Source: an uncultured Prevotellaceae bacterium (GTDB lineage Bacteria > Bacteroidota > Bacteroidia > Bacteroidales > Muribaculaceae). From it: a DNA stretch of 64,000 bases. The translations under genes were made by a program, and so were the position numbers. Of the stretch, positions 9,383-20,238 are shown piece by piece. The stretch is from positions 62,001 through 126,000 of the forward strand of contig ONOU01000001.1 in the NCBI GenBank assembly GCA_900319525.1, read 5' to 3'. The notes beneath the pieces were generated by a model. The model was not told the origin of the DNA. It worked only from the letters and a program-made list of their open reading frames with translations, and searched no databases. How positions within the stretch are numbered: the first letter of the stretch is position 1; every line of letters begins with the position of its first letter.

Positions 9383-10867
9383 TTACTGGGCGTCGGCCAC
9401 AAGCTCGCGCCAGGTTACGATGGGGTGCAAAGCGGCCTGAGTGTCGTCAAGGCGACGCACGGGCGTGTTGTGAGGAGCGGTCTTTACCATCTCGGGATCA
9501 TCCTTGGCCTCTTGAGCAATCACACGCATGATGCGGATGAACTCGTCGAGGGTCTGCTTGCTCTCGTTCTCGGTGGGCTCTACCATGAGGGCCTCGTGGA
9601 ACAGCAAGGGGAAATAGATGGTGGGAGCATGGAAGCCATAGTCCAGCAGGCGCTTGGCCACGTCGAGCGTGGTGACACCAGTGGATTTGTCCTTCAATCC
9701 GTCATAAACGAACTCGTGCTTGCACACGCCGCCAATGGGCAGCTCATAGACATCCTTCAACGACTCCTTGATATAGTTGGCGTTGAGCGTAGCCAGCGGG
9801 CCGACCCACTTGAGCTGATCACGGCCCAGTGTGAGAATGTAGGCCAGGGCGCGCATCATCACGCCGAAGTTACCTAGATGACCGCTGATGCTGCCGATAG
9901 ACTTGTCGCTGCACTCGAGCTTGAAGTAGTCATAATCCTCTTCCTCCACTTTTACGACACGGGGATTGGGGAGCAGGTGCTCCAGACCGGCGCGAACGCC
10001 GACAGGACCGCTACCGGGTCCACCACCGCCGTGAGGCGTTGAGAAGGTCTTGTGCAGGTTGATGTGCATGATGTCGAAGCCGATGTCACCGGGACGAACC
10101 TTGCCCAGCATGGGGTTGAGGTTGGCGCCATCATAGTACATCAGACCGCCACAGTCATGAACAGCCTTGGCAATCTCACCGATGTTGTGCTCAAAGATAC
10201 CCAGCGTGTTGGGATTGGTCATCATCATGCCGGCGATGGTGTCGTCGAGCAGGGGACGCAGGTCGTCAACATCGACGGTGCCGTCGGGACGGCTCTTTAC
10301 AACCACAACATCAAGGCCGCAGACAGCCGAGCTGGCGGGGTTGGTACCGTGAGCGCTGTCGGGGATGATCACCTTGGTGCGCTTCATGTCGCCACGCTCC
10401 ATGTGGTAACCGCGCATGATCATCAGACCGGTCAACTCACCATGTGCGCCAGCATAGGGGTTCAAGGTGAACTCGCTTAGGCCCGAAATCTCGGCGAGGC
10501 TCGTCTGCAGGAAGTAATAAACGGCAAGAGCGCCTTGAGTGGTCTCGCTGTTCTGCAGCGGATGCAGACCAGTGAACTCGCGATGGGCGGCGATTTCCTC
10601 GTTGATCTTGGGGTTGTACTTCATCGTGCAGGAACCCAGGGGATAGAAACCTGTGTCAACACCAAAGTTGTTGTTGCTCATGTTGGTGTAGTGACGAACA
10701 ACGCTCAACTCGTCAACCTCGGGGAGCAGAGGCGCGTTCTCGCGCATCAGGCCCTTGGGCAGGTCGCTCATTTTATACTCGTCGCACTTGTTCTTGGGCA
10801 GGGAATAACCCTGACGGCCAGCCTGTGACAACTCAAATATGAGTTTTCCGTAGAATGTATTATTCAT
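9383..10867 (-). CDS. gcvPB: Glycine dehydrogenase (decarboxylating) subunit 2, P-protein beta half
   Basis: 494 residues, the expected length for the C-terminal half of a split P-protein. The PLP motif LHKTFSTPHGGGGPG carries the Schiff-base Lys at residue 273. With GcvPA it decarboxylates glycine and passes the aminomethyl group to lipoyl-GcvH. Only 3 bp separate it from gcvPA, which suggests translational coupling of the two subunits. Confidence 0.96.
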   Translation of the reverse strand: MNNTFYGKLIFELSQAGRQGYSLPKNKCDEYKMSDLPKGLMRENAPLLPEVDELSVVRHYTNMSNNNFGVDTGFYPLGSCTMKYNPKINEEIAAHREFTGLHPLQNSETTQGALAVYYFLQTSLAEISGLSEFTLNPYAGAHGELTGLMIMRGYHMERGDMKRTKVIIPDSAHGTNPASSAVCGLDVVVVKSRPDGTVDVDDLRPLLDDTIAGMMMTNPNTLGIFEHNIGEIAKAVHDCGGLMYYDGANLNPMLGKVRPGDIGFDIMHINLHKTFSTPHGGGGPGSGPVGVRAGLEHLLPNPRVVKVEEEDYDYFKLECSDKSIGSISGHLGNFGVMMRALAYILTLGRDQLKWVGPLATLNANYIKESLKDVYELPIGGVCKHEFVYDGLKDKSTGVTTLDVAKRLLDYGFHAPTIYFPLLFHEALMVEPTENESKQTLDEFIRIMRVIAQEAKDDPEMVKTAPHNTPVRRLDDTQAALHPIVTWRELVADAQ

Positions 10868-10870
10868 AAC

Positions 10871-12217
<1,347 letters not shown>

Positions 12218-12258
12218 TAGTTAATGAAATCTTGGGTTAAAAAGTGGTGTGTGGTTGA

Positions 12259-12639
12259 TTACTCGCCAATCATGGCCTTGTAGGCAGCGGCATCCATCAG
12301 GTTCTCAAGCTCGCTCTTGTCGCTGAGCTCGACCTTGATGATCCAGTTCTCAAAAGCGTCCTTGTTGATCAGGCCAGGCTCATCCTCGAGGGCTTCATTC
12401 ACCTCGACAACGGTACCGCTAACGGGGCACATCAGGTCGCTGGCAGCCTTTACGCTCTCAACAGCACCAAACTCCTCACCGGCGCTAACCTCGTCGTCAA
12501 CCTCGGGCATGTCAACATAAACCACGTTGCCCAGCTCGTGCTGTGCATAGTCGGTGATACCAATGAAACCGAAGTCGCCTTCTACCTTTACATACTCATG
12601 TGACTCGCTGTAATAGAGTCCGTCGATAATCTTACTCAT
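12259..12639 (-). CDS. gcvH: Glycine cleavage system H protein
   Basis: 126 residues. The lipoylation site is K64 in ESVKAASDL, inside the usual beta-hairpin. The acidic C-terminus is typical. It carries the aminomethyl group between the P, T and L proteins as a lipoyl arm. Its lipoylation can be done by LplA, encoded two genes upstream. Confidence 0.97.
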   Translation of the reverse strand: MSKIIDGLYYSESHEYVKVEGDFGFIGITDYAQHELGNVVYVDMPEVDDEVSAGEEFGAVESVKAASDLMCPVSGTVVEVNEALEDEPGLINKDAFENWIIKVELSDKSELENLMDAAAYKAMIGE

Positions 12640-12726
12640 TGTCTTATAAAATTAGTTAGTTAATATTTTTGTTTAATTCTGAATCTTGTTTTTTCTCGTA
12701 GAGCCTCTAAGCTCTAAGCCCTAAAC

Positions 12727-12752
12727 TCGATTTTTTGCTTGCAAAAAAACGA
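12727..12752 (-). terminator. T/A-rich hairpin directly after gcvT
   Basis: TCGATTTTTTGC and GCAAAAAAACGA pair (one mismatch) around a TT centre, touching the gcvT stop codon. It lies inside the operon, so it may be a partial terminator or an mRNA-end stabiliser rather than a full stop. Confidence 0.45.
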
Positions 12753-13850
12753 TTACTTCTTGTAGTTGGGAGTATAGAAGCGTTTCTTTACCACGGTGGC
12801 GGGGAACACTTTCTTGCGGATGCGCACGTTCAGCGTGTTGCCCAATGCGCCAACGGCACGGTCAACCAGTGCAAATGCTACGCTCTTGTCCAGCGAGATG
12901 CTGTGATAACCGGTAGTGATGTAACCCACTACATTCTCACCATCGAGTACTTCATAGCCATGGCGGGGGATAGCCTTGCCTTCAAGCTCCAGACCCACGA
13001 GTTTCTTGGGCGTGCCTTCAGCCTTCTGCTGTGCGCAGGCATCACGGCCAATGAAACCGCCTTCCTTATCGAGTTTCACAAACATACCGAAGGTGGCAGC
13101 GATGGGTGAAATCTCGGGAGTCAGCTCGTCGCCATACAGGGGCAGACCGGCCTCAAAGCGCAGGGTGTCGCGGCAACCCAGACCGCAGGCCTGTACGCCG
13201 GCTTCCATGAGCATATCCCACATCTTGCAGATGATAGCGGGGTCGGCATATACCTCAAAGCCGTCCTCACCAGTGTAACCGGTGCGGCTCACGATGATGG
13301 TCTTGCCATCATATTCCAATTTCTTGAAGGTGTAGAACGTCAGGTCGGTCGTGTCAATACCCAGGACATCGCCCATGGTCTTCTCGGCCTCGGGACCCTG
13401 AACGGCAATCTGGCCGTAGAGTTCGCTCTGGTGGTCAACCTTCACGTCAAAGTTCTTGGCGTGCTCCATGATCCATGCCACATCCTTGTCGATGTTGGCA
13501 GCATTGATCACGAGGAAATAGTCATTATCGTCAACACGGTAAACCAGCAGGTCATCAACAGTGCCACCATCGGGGTACAGCATCATGCCGTAAAGGATTT
13601 GACCGGCCTTGATGGCGGTGATGTCGTTGGTAAAGATGTAGTTGGTGAACTTGGCGGCATCGGGACCGGTGATTTCCACCTCGCCCATGTGTGACACGTC
13701 AAAAACACCCACCTTGTTGCGCACGGCGTTGTGCTCGGTGGTGATATCTACATACTGGATGGGCATGTCATAACCGGCAAAGGGAGACATGAGAGCGCCT
13801 TGCGCCACGTGTCTGTCATGCAGACAGGTTACTTTGATTTCTTCAGTCAC
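12753..13850 (-). CDS. gcvT: Aminomethyltransferase (glycine cleavage T protein)
   Basis: 365 residues, normal for GcvT. Visible family segments are FDVSHMGEVEITGPDA near residue 50, SRTGYTGEDGFEVY near residue 195 and CRDTLRFEAGLPLYG, which shape the folate site. It transfers the methylene group from GcvH to tetrahydrofolate, releasing ammonia. It lies 15 bp behind lplA, so the two are surely cotranscribed. Confidence 0.96.
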   Translation of the reverse strand: MTEEIKVTCLHDRHVAQGALMSPFAGYDMPIQYVDITTEHNAVRNKVGVFDVSHMGEVEITGPDAAKFTNYIFTNDITAIKAGQILYGMMLYPDGGTVDDLLVYRVDDNDYFLVINAANIDKDVAWIMEHAKNFDVKVDHQSELYGQIAVQGPEAEKTMGDVLGIDTTDLTFYTFKKLEYDGKTIIVSRTGYTGEDGFEVYADPAIICKMWDMLMEAGVQACGLGCRDTLRFEAGLPLYGDELTPEISPIAATFGMFVKLDKEGGFIGRDACAQQKAEGTPKKLVGLELEGKAIPRHGYEVLDGENVVGYITTGYHSISLDKSVAFALVDRAVGALGNTLNVRIRKKVFPATVVKKRFYTPNYKK

Positions 13851-13865
13851 GGTTTTAATGGTTTT

Positions 13866-14843
13866 TTAATTGGTTAATAGTGATATTAATTGTTCGTTTG
13901 TTAAGTTCATTATCCATTTCCCGGCATCATAGCCTTCGAGGGCTTCATGCAGGGCGGCGGGGTTCAATACTCTGCCACGCAGCCTGTCAAGCAGCGCTTC
14001 ACGGGCATCGCACAGGGCCAGGAAATCTCCTGTCAAGTGCAGGTCATGGACGACATCGTGCCTGAGCTCGATGTCCACCATGATGCTGCCCACGCCATCA
14101 ATGCGACCGCCACGCTTCACCTCACATCGGGGGTTATTGCCCCACAGGAACGACGGCTCCAGATAGGGTAGGGTGAGCTGCTCGATCTGGGCTACATCAT
14201 CGGCTCCCAGCACGATCTCGCCGTCACACATTGTCTCGCGCACATGGCGCTTAAAGGCCTCGATATCCATCGTCAGGTGTTCGCTCAGTGTGGTGATGCG
14301 GCTGCGAACCGATTGTACACCTTTGCTCGTCAGTTTCTCCTGCGATGGTGTGATGGCATGTAACATGTGCTCCATGTCGGTGTCATAGAGCATCGTGCCG
14401 TGAACGATACTGCGGCCAGGAATGTGGTAAAACGCATTACCGCTCACTTTGCGACCGTCGATGAGCACATCGTTACGCTCGCTGGCGCAGGCATTGAGCC
14501 CCAGCTTGCGCAACATGGCCGCAACGGCGCTGGTATAGGTGCTGAATGTGGTTTGCACCTCGTCGCTGCGGGTGATGTAGCTGAACATGATGTTATCGCG
14601 GTCGGCATATACGCAGCCTCCACCGCTACGCCTGCGGTAAAAAGCGATGCCGTGCTCACGACAGTAATCCACGTTCACCTCGCTCTCAATCAACTGATTG
14701 CGGCCGAAAATGACCGTAGGATCCACCTGCCACATGAAGAAGATATCATCTTCTTCAATGATACGTGCGGCATACTCCTCCATTGCCAGATAGAAAGGGA
14801 GGATACGCGTCGCGTTGTCAGGCAGACTCAGGTATTTCATCAT
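13866..14843 (-). CDS. lplA: Lipoate-protein ligase A
   Basis: 325 residues. The lipoyl-AMP binding motif RRSGGGCVYAD is at 71-81, and GRKVSGNAFYH supplies the conserved ligase lysine. A small C-terminal accessory domain follows. It activates free lipoate with ATP and attaches it to GcvH (and other E2-type domains). It leads the glycine-cleavage operon, which ties its job to loading K64 of GcvH. Two ATGs stand in tandem (14843 and 14840); either could be used. Confidence 0.93.
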   Translation of the reverse strand: MMKYLSLPDNATRILPFYLAMEEYAARIIEEDDIFFMWQVDPTVIFGRNQLIESEVNVDYCREHGIAFYRRRSGGGCVYADRDNIMFSYITRSDEVQTTFSTYTSAVAAMLRKLGLNACASERNDVLIDGRKVSGNAFYHIPGRSIVHGTMLYDTDMEHMLHAITPSQEKLTSKGVQSVRSRITTLSEHLTMDIEAFKRHVRETMCDGEIVLGADDVAQIEQLTLPYLEPSFLWGNNPRCEVKRGGRIDGVGSIMVDIELRHDVVHDLHLTGDFLALCDAREALLDRLRGRVLNPAALHEALEGYDAGKWIMNLTNEQLISLLTN

Positions 14844-14861
14844 GTCGTTTAAACTTCGTCA

Positions 14862-14869
14862 CAAAAGTA
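14862..14869 (-). promoter_or_regulatory. -7 box of the glycine-cleavage operon
   Basis: The minus strand reads TACTTTTG, an exact TAnnTTTG, 19 bp before lplA. I saw no glycine riboswitch fold in the 124-bp gap. Confidence 0.55.
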
Positions 14870-14917
14870 AGCCATTTTCCCCACATTAAAAAATATTAAA
14901 TCAAAATTATTATTAAA

Positions 14918-14944
14918 AACCCGCTCCTGGCATGGGAACGGGTT
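14918..14944 (-). terminator. Rho-independent terminator of the sppA-lpxK-punA-thiL operon
   Basis: AACCCG (14918-14923) pairs with CGGGTT (14939-14944), with partial inner pairing. On the minus strand it runs into a T-rich stretch. Confidence 0.65.
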
Positions 14945-14968
14945 AAATCTTGGGGGGGGAGGACGATT

Positions 14969-16045
14969 TTAAGAGTCGGTGGATGGCTCTGTTGCCTCCT
15001 CTGGTTTGTCTGGCGTGAATGCATTCCACCCTTGGGCTCTGATTTCCAGCTCCTGGTTGTCACGGGTCACCATAAATGCGCCCAGGTCGGGCTTGGTGAT
15101 GTGCCCGATCAGGCGGGCCGTCTTCATGCGTGCCACTTTCTCGTGGTCACTTAGCGGGACGGTGAACAGCAGTTCGTAGTCCTCGCCGCCGTTCATGGCT
15201 GCCGTCACGAGATTCATGTTCAATTCCTCGGCCATGAGGGCTGTCTGGTAGTCGATAGGGATTCGATCCTCATACACACGGCAACCCACATTCGAGTTTT
15301 TGCAGATGTGAAGCAACTCGCTCGACAGGCCGTCACTCACATCCATCATGGCAGTAGGATGGATGCCCAGCTCATGCATCTCCTCGATGACGTCGCGGCG
15401 GGCCTCGGGTTTGAGCTGGCGTTCAATGATGTATTCCTTGCCGGCAAAGTCGGGCTCAAAATCTTCCTCTTTCATGCCTGCGCTCACACGACGTTCACGT
15501 TCCAGCAGTTGCAGGCCCATGTAGGCTGCTCCCAGGTTACCGCTCACGCAGATCAGGTCGGTGTCCTTTGCACCCGTGCGATACACGATATCATCCTTGG
15601 CGGCTTCTCCCAGGCATGTTACACTGATAATCAAACCAGTAACCGATGCACTGGTATCGCCTCCCACGAGGTCCACACCATAGTGCTCACAGGCGATGCG
15701 CATGCCCTCATACAACTGCTCGATGTGCTCCAGCGTGAACCGCTTGCTGATGCCCAGCGAAACGGTGACCTGACGCGGCGTGCCGTTCATGGCATACACA
15801 TCACTCAGGTTGACCACAATAGCCTTGTAACCTAGGTGCATCAGTGGCACGTAGGTCAAGTCAAAATGGATGCCTTCGAGCAACAGATCGGTCGTGACCA
15901 GTGTCTCTCGGTCATTGCCATAGTTGATGACAGCGCAATCGTCGCCCACGCCACGATGTGTAGATGTGTTGCGTACAGGAAATGAGCGTGTCAGGTGCTC
16001 AATGAGCCCAAACTCGCCCAATGTTGAAATCTCGGTTTCTTTCAT
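14969..16045 (-). CDS. thiL: Thiamine-monophosphate kinase
   Basis: I chose the ATG at 16045 (MKETEISTLGEFGLIEHL, 358 residues) because ThiL proteins begin at the LGEFGLI motif. The frame is open to 16105, which would overlap punA by 14 bp. Motifs are GDDCAVI near residue 35, the Mg/ATP loop DVYAMNGTPRQ, GGDTSAS, and SDGLSSEL. It phosphorylates thiamine monophosphate to the pyrophosphate cofactor. It is the last gene of the operon, followed by a terminator. Confidence 0.93.
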   Translation of the reverse strand: MKETEISTLGEFGLIEHLTRSFPVRNTSTHRGVGDDCAVINYGNDRETLVTTDLLLEGIHFDLTYVPLMHLGYKAIVVNLSDVYAMNGTPRQVTVSLGISKRFTLEHIEQLYEGMRIACEHYGVDLVGGDTSASVTGLIISVTCLGEAAKDDIVYRTGAKDTDLICVSGNLGAAYMGLQLLERERRVSAGMKEEDFEPDFAGKEYIIERQLKPEARRDVIEEMHELGIHPTAMMDVSDGLSSELLHICKNSNVGCRVYEDRIPIDYQTALMAEELNMNLVTAAMNGGEDYELLFTVPLSDHEKVARMKTARLIGHITKPDLGAFMVTRDNQELEIRAQGWNAFTPDKPEEATEPSTDS

Positions 16046-16091
16046 GAATATGTCCGGTAATCCAAAATACCTAATGCCAAAAACCTGATGT

Positions 16092-16934
16092 TTACAGTTC
16101 CTCAAATCGGTTGATCATCTCCTGGACGAGCATGGCCATGATGGGCTGGGCTGCTGCAGCGGCCTTTTGCACCTCCTCGTGAGAAGCACGCTCAACGGCA
16201 CCCTCGACGCCCAGGTCGGTGATGATAGAGATGCCAAACACCTCAATGTCACCATGGCGAGCAACAATCACCTCGGGCACGGTGCTCATGCCGACTGCAT
16301 CACCACCGATGCGCCAGAAGTAGCGGTATTCGGCAGGCGTTTCAAACGTCGGGCCCTGTGTGCCCACATACACACCGTCAACCAGGCGGATGCCTTTTTC
16401 GTCGGCAATCTCATGTGCCATCTTGATCAAGCGGGGGCTGTAGGCGTCCACCATCGCCGGGAAACGCGGACCAAGCTCGTTGATGTTCTTGCCGTGCAGC
16501 GGATGCTCGGGGAAGACGTTGATGTGGTCGGTGATAACCATGAGGTCTCCAACCTTGAAGTTGGGATTCATGCCGCCAGATGCGTTAGACACAAACAAAG
16601 TTTTGATGCCGATGGCCTTCATCACCCTCACAGGGAACGTCACTTCCTGCATGCTGTAGCCCTCATAGTAATGGAAACGGCCCTGCATGGCCATGATATA
16701 CTTGCTGCCAAGGGTACCAAAGATCAAACGGCCCTTATGTCCCTCAACGGTCGAGACAGGGAAGTTGGGAACCTCGCCATAGGGGATTTCAATCTCGGTG
16801 TTGATATGGTCAACAACGGCACCGAGGCCAGTGCCCAGAATAATGGCGGTCTTTGGTAACTTGTTGTTGACGCGTTCCTTGATAAATTCGCTGGTCTCTT
16901 GAATCTTTTCCAGCCAGTTGATTTCTTGTGCCAT
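16092..16934 (-). CDS. punA: Purine nucleoside phosphorylase (class I, inosine/guanosine type)
   Basis: 280 residues, matching trimeric PNPs. It shows AIILGTGLGAVVDHI (phosphate loop), TLFVSNASGGMN, GTQGPTFETPAEYRYFWRIGGDAVGMSTVPEV with the base-binding Glu, and ITDLG. It splits purine (deoxy)nucleosides with phosphate for salvage. It lies between lpxK (66 bp) and thiL (46 bp) on the same strand, most likely in one transcript. Confidence 0.95.
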   Translation of the reverse strand: MAQEINWLEKIQETSEFIKERVNNKLPKTAIILGTGLGAVVDHINTEIEIPYGEVPNFPVSTVEGHKGRLIFGTLGSKYIMAMQGRFHYYEGYSMQEVTFPVRVMKAIGIKTLFVSNASGGMNPNFKVGDLMVITDHINVFPEHPLHGKNINELGPRFPAMVDAYSPRLIKMAHEIADEKGIRLVDGVYVGTQGPTFETPAEYRYFWRIGGDAVGMSTVPEVIVARHGDIEVFGISIITDLGVEGAVERASHEEVQKAAAAAQPIMAMLVQEMINRFEEL

Positions 16935-17000
16935 ATATTAAAGTCCTTTCTATTTATTTGTCTGTTTGTTGATTTTGCTTATGTTGACGCCACTCTAGGG

Positions 17001-18125
17001 TCAGGATGATGCCCCCTCGTCATCAATCTTCTTGACGAGTTCCTCGATGAAATTGACCCCTTCCATCTCCAGGAATCCCACCTTCATGGGAATGTAGTAA
17101 ATGGATTGTCGCCGGGTAGGCGGGTAGTATGGGTTGTTCATGATGCGAACTGCATCCTTCTCGGTCGTGACGATGAACTTGCGTTTCCCTTCCAGGCTGT
17201 TATACACCTTGAAGATGTCAGTAAAGTCCCTGCGGGTAAAGAAATGGTGATCGTCAAAGTGCATGACCTTGACACGCGCCGCAAACTGGCGCAGGTAGCG
17301 CACCAGCGGCTTGGGGTTGGCAATGCCGGTTAAGCACAACACGGCATCATCCTCGCGCAGCCATTGCAATGACGTGAGCTGCGGTGACTGAATGGGGAAT
17401 ACCGACACCGGATCGGCATAACGGATGTTGCTGAAGAACAGTCCTTGATAGGGGAACAGGGCCAAGTTTTTCTTTACCATCCTGATATCCATGGCAGTGA
17501 TGTCCGAGGGGCACTTGGTCACAACCACGATGTCGCCGCGCAGCACGTTGCGGGCGGGTTCGCGCAGTGTGCCCAAGGGCATCAACTTGTCCTCATAGGG
17601 CGGATGGTTGTAATCCACCAGCACGACATTTACCTTGGGCTGCACATAGCGGTGCTGGAATCCGTCATCCAGCAGGATCAGATTGATGTTTGGATCAATG
17701 CGCAACAACTCACGGATGCCCTTGCGGCGACTCTCACACACGGCTAGCGTGATCAACCCGCTGTACTTGCTGAATATCTGGTAAGGCTCGTCGCCGATGT
17801 CGCGCGGTGTCATGTTATTGCTCGCCAGAATAAAGCCTTTGGTTTTGCGCTTGTATCCACGGCTGAGCACCGCCACATGATAGCGGCGGTACAGGGACTC
17901 GATGATGTATTCGACATGAGGTGTCTTGCCCGTGCCGCCCACGGTGATATTGCCCACCGAAACGACTGGCACGTCAAACTCCTCTTGTGGCAGCAATCCC
18001 ACGTCAAATGCTGTGTTGCGCAACCACACCGCGGCGCCATAGCACCACGAGAATGGGGTCAACAAGGCATCCAGGATGGACTTGCGTTGGTCCTTGTTCA
18101 GAATATTTGACAGGTCAATTTTCAT
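17001..18125 (-). CDS. lpxK: Tetraacyldisaccharide 4'-kinase (lipid A 4'-kinase)
   Basis: 374 residues. An N-terminal membrane-associating helix is followed by the P-loop VGNITVGGTGKTP (residues 57-69). LILLDDGFQHRYV and LCLTGIANPKP are typical LpxK signatures. It adds the 4'-phosphate to the tetraacyl disaccharide in lipid A synthesis at the inner membrane. It lies 48 bp behind sppA. Confidence 0.95.
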   Translation of the reverse strand: MKIDLSNILNKDQRKSILDALLTPFSWCYGAAVWLRNTAFDVGLLPQEEFDVPVVSVGNITVGGTGKTPHVEYIIESLYRRYHVAVLSRGYKRKTKGFILASNNMTPRDIGDEPYQIFSKYSGLITLAVCESRRKGIRELLRIDPNINLILLDDGFQHRYVQPKVNVVLVDYNHPPYEDKLMPLGTLREPARNVLRGDIVVVTKCPSDITAMDIRMVKKNLALFPYQGLFFSNIRYADPVSVFPIQSPQLTSLQWLREDDAVLCLTGIANPKPLVRYLRQFAARVKVMHFDDHHFFTRRDFTDIFKVYNSLEGKRKFIVTTEKDAVRIMNNPYYPPTRRQSIYYIPMKVGFLEMEGVNFIEELVKKIDDEGASS

Positions 18126-18173
18126 TTAAGATTTTAGACCTTAAAAATAGAATGGTTAAATGATGAATAACAA

Positions 18174-19973
18174 CTAGAAAACAATCTCGGTTTCGGGCAT
18201 CAGGCACAATACCTGATCTCGTCCCAGTATGCGCTGCAGCTGCTTGTGCCAGGCATACATGATTCCCATCTCGCCACGCAGGCGCGACTCGTAGCGGGTT
18301 GTCATGTATTGATCGAGCAGAGACATGAACTTGTCCTCAAGTGCAGGATAATTCTGGACCTTGGGGTCCTTACCCAGCTTTGCCTTGTTGGCAACCCAGG
18401 CGATGGCGTTGCTGATGCCGCCAAACTCGTCAACCAGGCCAATCTGTTTTGCGGTGACGCCATCCCACACGCGACCCTCGGCAATCTGCTTGATAGAGTC
18501 TTGCGTCACGTGGCGGCCGTCGGCACAGCGCTTGGTAAACAGCTCGTAGCCATCGTTCACCATGTTCTGCAATGCAGCTTTTTGCGGCGCGGTGAGTTTC
18601 TTGAAGATGGCAGATAAATCGGCATTCTCATTAGTCTTGACCGTAGCCATGTGGACGCCCAGCTTGTTCTCAATCAGTTCGCTGGCACAGGGAATCATGC
18701 CAAAGATGCCGATGGAGCCCGTGATGGTGGTGCGCTCGGCAAAGATGCGGTCGGCGCAGCACGAGATATAGTAACCGCCCGATGCGGCATAGTCACCCAT
18801 TGACACGGCAACGGGTTTGCCGGTAGCCTTGAAGTCCATGACGGCTTTCCAGATCTGCTCGCTGCCAAAGGCGCTGCCGCCAGGGGAATTCACCCTGAAG
18901 ACCATGCCCTTCACATTGTCGTCGTCCTTGAGTTTGAGAATGGTCTCGCACAACTTGTCGCTGTTGATGCCCTCTTCGGTGGAGCCCATGCTCGGGCTAC
19001 CGTCAATCTCACCGACGGCATAGACCACGGCGATGTGATCTCCGTTGGCAAATGTCTCCAGATCGTCGGCCAGATCATCAGGGCTCACGTAGTTCAAGTC
19101 GTCTTTTTTATCCACCTTGGTGCGGGCGCGCAGGATGTCTTCCATCTGATTGCGGTAAACCAGCTTATCCACCAGCTTCTCTTTCAGCAAGCGGTCGGCC
19201 TTGAAGGTGACCAGAACACTGTCGCACAACGTGTTCAGTGCTGCCGATTGCAGTTTGCGGTCGGCAGCGATGCTGTCGCGCATCTCGTTCCAGATGACGC
19301 CCAGGTAGTGCTCCGTCTGCAGGCGGTTGGCCTCGCTCATGTCGTCAAGCATGTAGGGCTCAACGGCACTCTTGAAGGTGCCCACGCGCACAATCTGCAT
19401 CTCAACACCCACCTTGTCGAAAAGTTTTTTCATATAAGGAATCATGCTGCCCATACCGTGCAGGTCTACCGAGCCCACGGGATTCAGATAGATACTGTCG
19501 GCAACACTAGCCAGGTAATAGTCGGCCTGATTGATGCCCTCATGGCCGTAGGCGGCAATCCACTTGCCGCTCTTCTTGAAACCCTTGAGGGCCTTGCGCA
19601 CCTTCTCGAGGGTGGCGGGAGCGGCGGCTACACCATTACACTCGATATAGATGCCGTCAATCTTATCATTCTCGGCTGCGTTCTCAATCGCCGACACGAG
19701 GGTGTTCAGACCAAGTGAGGAAGGCATACCCTCGCCTTGCAGCAGTGCCATCATGTCAAGCGCATCGCTACCTCCGCGCTCGATGATGCTGGTGCCCAAG
19801 TCGATATTGAGGATAGAATGCTTTGTGATGCTGACGGCTTTCTTGCTGCCGCCAGAGCCCATGGCCCCCATGATGCCGATGCTCATGATCATAGCTGCAA
19901 ACATGAAGAACAGGAATGCCAGAAAGGCTCCCACAAATGAGCCGCAAACGATAAGAATAAATTTCTTCATCAT
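18174..19973 (-). CDS. sppA: Signal peptide peptidase SppA, 67-kDa type
   Basis: The start was set at the ATG pair 19973/19970 (MMKKFILIV), since the frame upstream to 20051 lacks typical sequence; this gives 600 residues. One N-terminal transmembrane segment (about residues 4-35) is followed by two tandem SppA domains. The Ser-Lys dyad is K201 (RVGTFKSAVEP) and S398 (GDYAASGGYY), 197 residues apart as in E. coli SppA. It degrades cleaved signal peptides from the periplasmic side of the membrane. Confidence 0.94.
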   Translation of the reverse strand: MMKKFILIVCGSFVGAFLAFLFFMFAAMIMSIGIMGAMGSGGSKKAVSITKHSILNIDLGTSIIERGGSDALDMMALLQGEGMPSSLGLNTLVSAIENAAENDKIDGIYIECNGVAAAPATLEKVRKALKGFKKSGKWIAAYGHEGINQADYYLASVADSIYLNPVGSVDLHGMGSMIPYMKKLFDKVGVEMQIVRVGTFKSAVEPYMLDDMSEANRLQTEHYLGVIWNEMRDSIAADRKLQSAALNTLCDSVLVTFKADRLLKEKLVDKLVYRNQMEDILRARTKVDKKDDLNYVSPDDLADDLETFANGDHIAVVYAVGEIDGSPSMGSTEEGINSDKLCETILKLKDDDNVKGMVFRVNSPGGSAFGSEQIWKAVMDFKATGKPVAVSMGDYAASGGYYISCCADRIFAERTTITGSIGIFGMIPCASELIENKLGVHMATVKTNENADLSAIFKKLTAPQKAALQNMVNDGYELFTKRCADGRHVTQDSIKQIAEGRVWDGVTAKQIGLVDEFGGISNAIAWVANKAKLGKDPKVQNYPALEDKFMSLLDQYMTTRYESRLRGEMGIMYAWHKQLQRILGRDQVLCLMPETEIVF

Positions 19974-20080
19974 AACATTTGTGTATTTAAGTGTTGTTTT
20001 TGATATTCTAACTTGTTTAATTTCAAACCATTGCCAACGTTTTGCGGGCACAGGCCGCCAGAGCGTTTTAGTCTAACTTA

Positions 20081-20088
20081 CAAAGGTA
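20081..20088 (-). promoter_or_regulatory. -7 box upstream of sppA
   Basis: The minus strand reads TACCTTTG, a TAnnTTTG match, giving a leader of about 100 nt before the chosen sppA start. It supports one transcript for sppA-lpxK-punA-thiL. Confidence 0.5.
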
Positions 20089-20238
20089 AATGTTTTTTTT
20101 AAATAAACCGGCAGTTCATCCACAAATAATTTTCAAAAATATCAAGGAATGCCGAGGAATGCAAAGAATTGTCTCTTGATTATCGTTTTTTCAATATACA
20201 GTTACGCCCTTGGACCATTGGTAGCGTCCTGGTCAATC

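Noticed and set aside
14844-14968. Glycine riboswitch before the glycine-cleavage operon
   Set aside because: The gap is short, AT-rich, and explained by a terminator and a -7 box; no aptamer-like conserved core was seen.
16046-16105. N-terminal extension of thiL
   Set aside because: The added 20 residues are unlike ThiL and would overlap punA; ATG 16045 gives the normal family start.
19974-20051. N-terminal extension of sppA
   Set aside because: The extra residues precede the signal anchor; the MMKKF start places the membrane segment at the N-terminus as usual.
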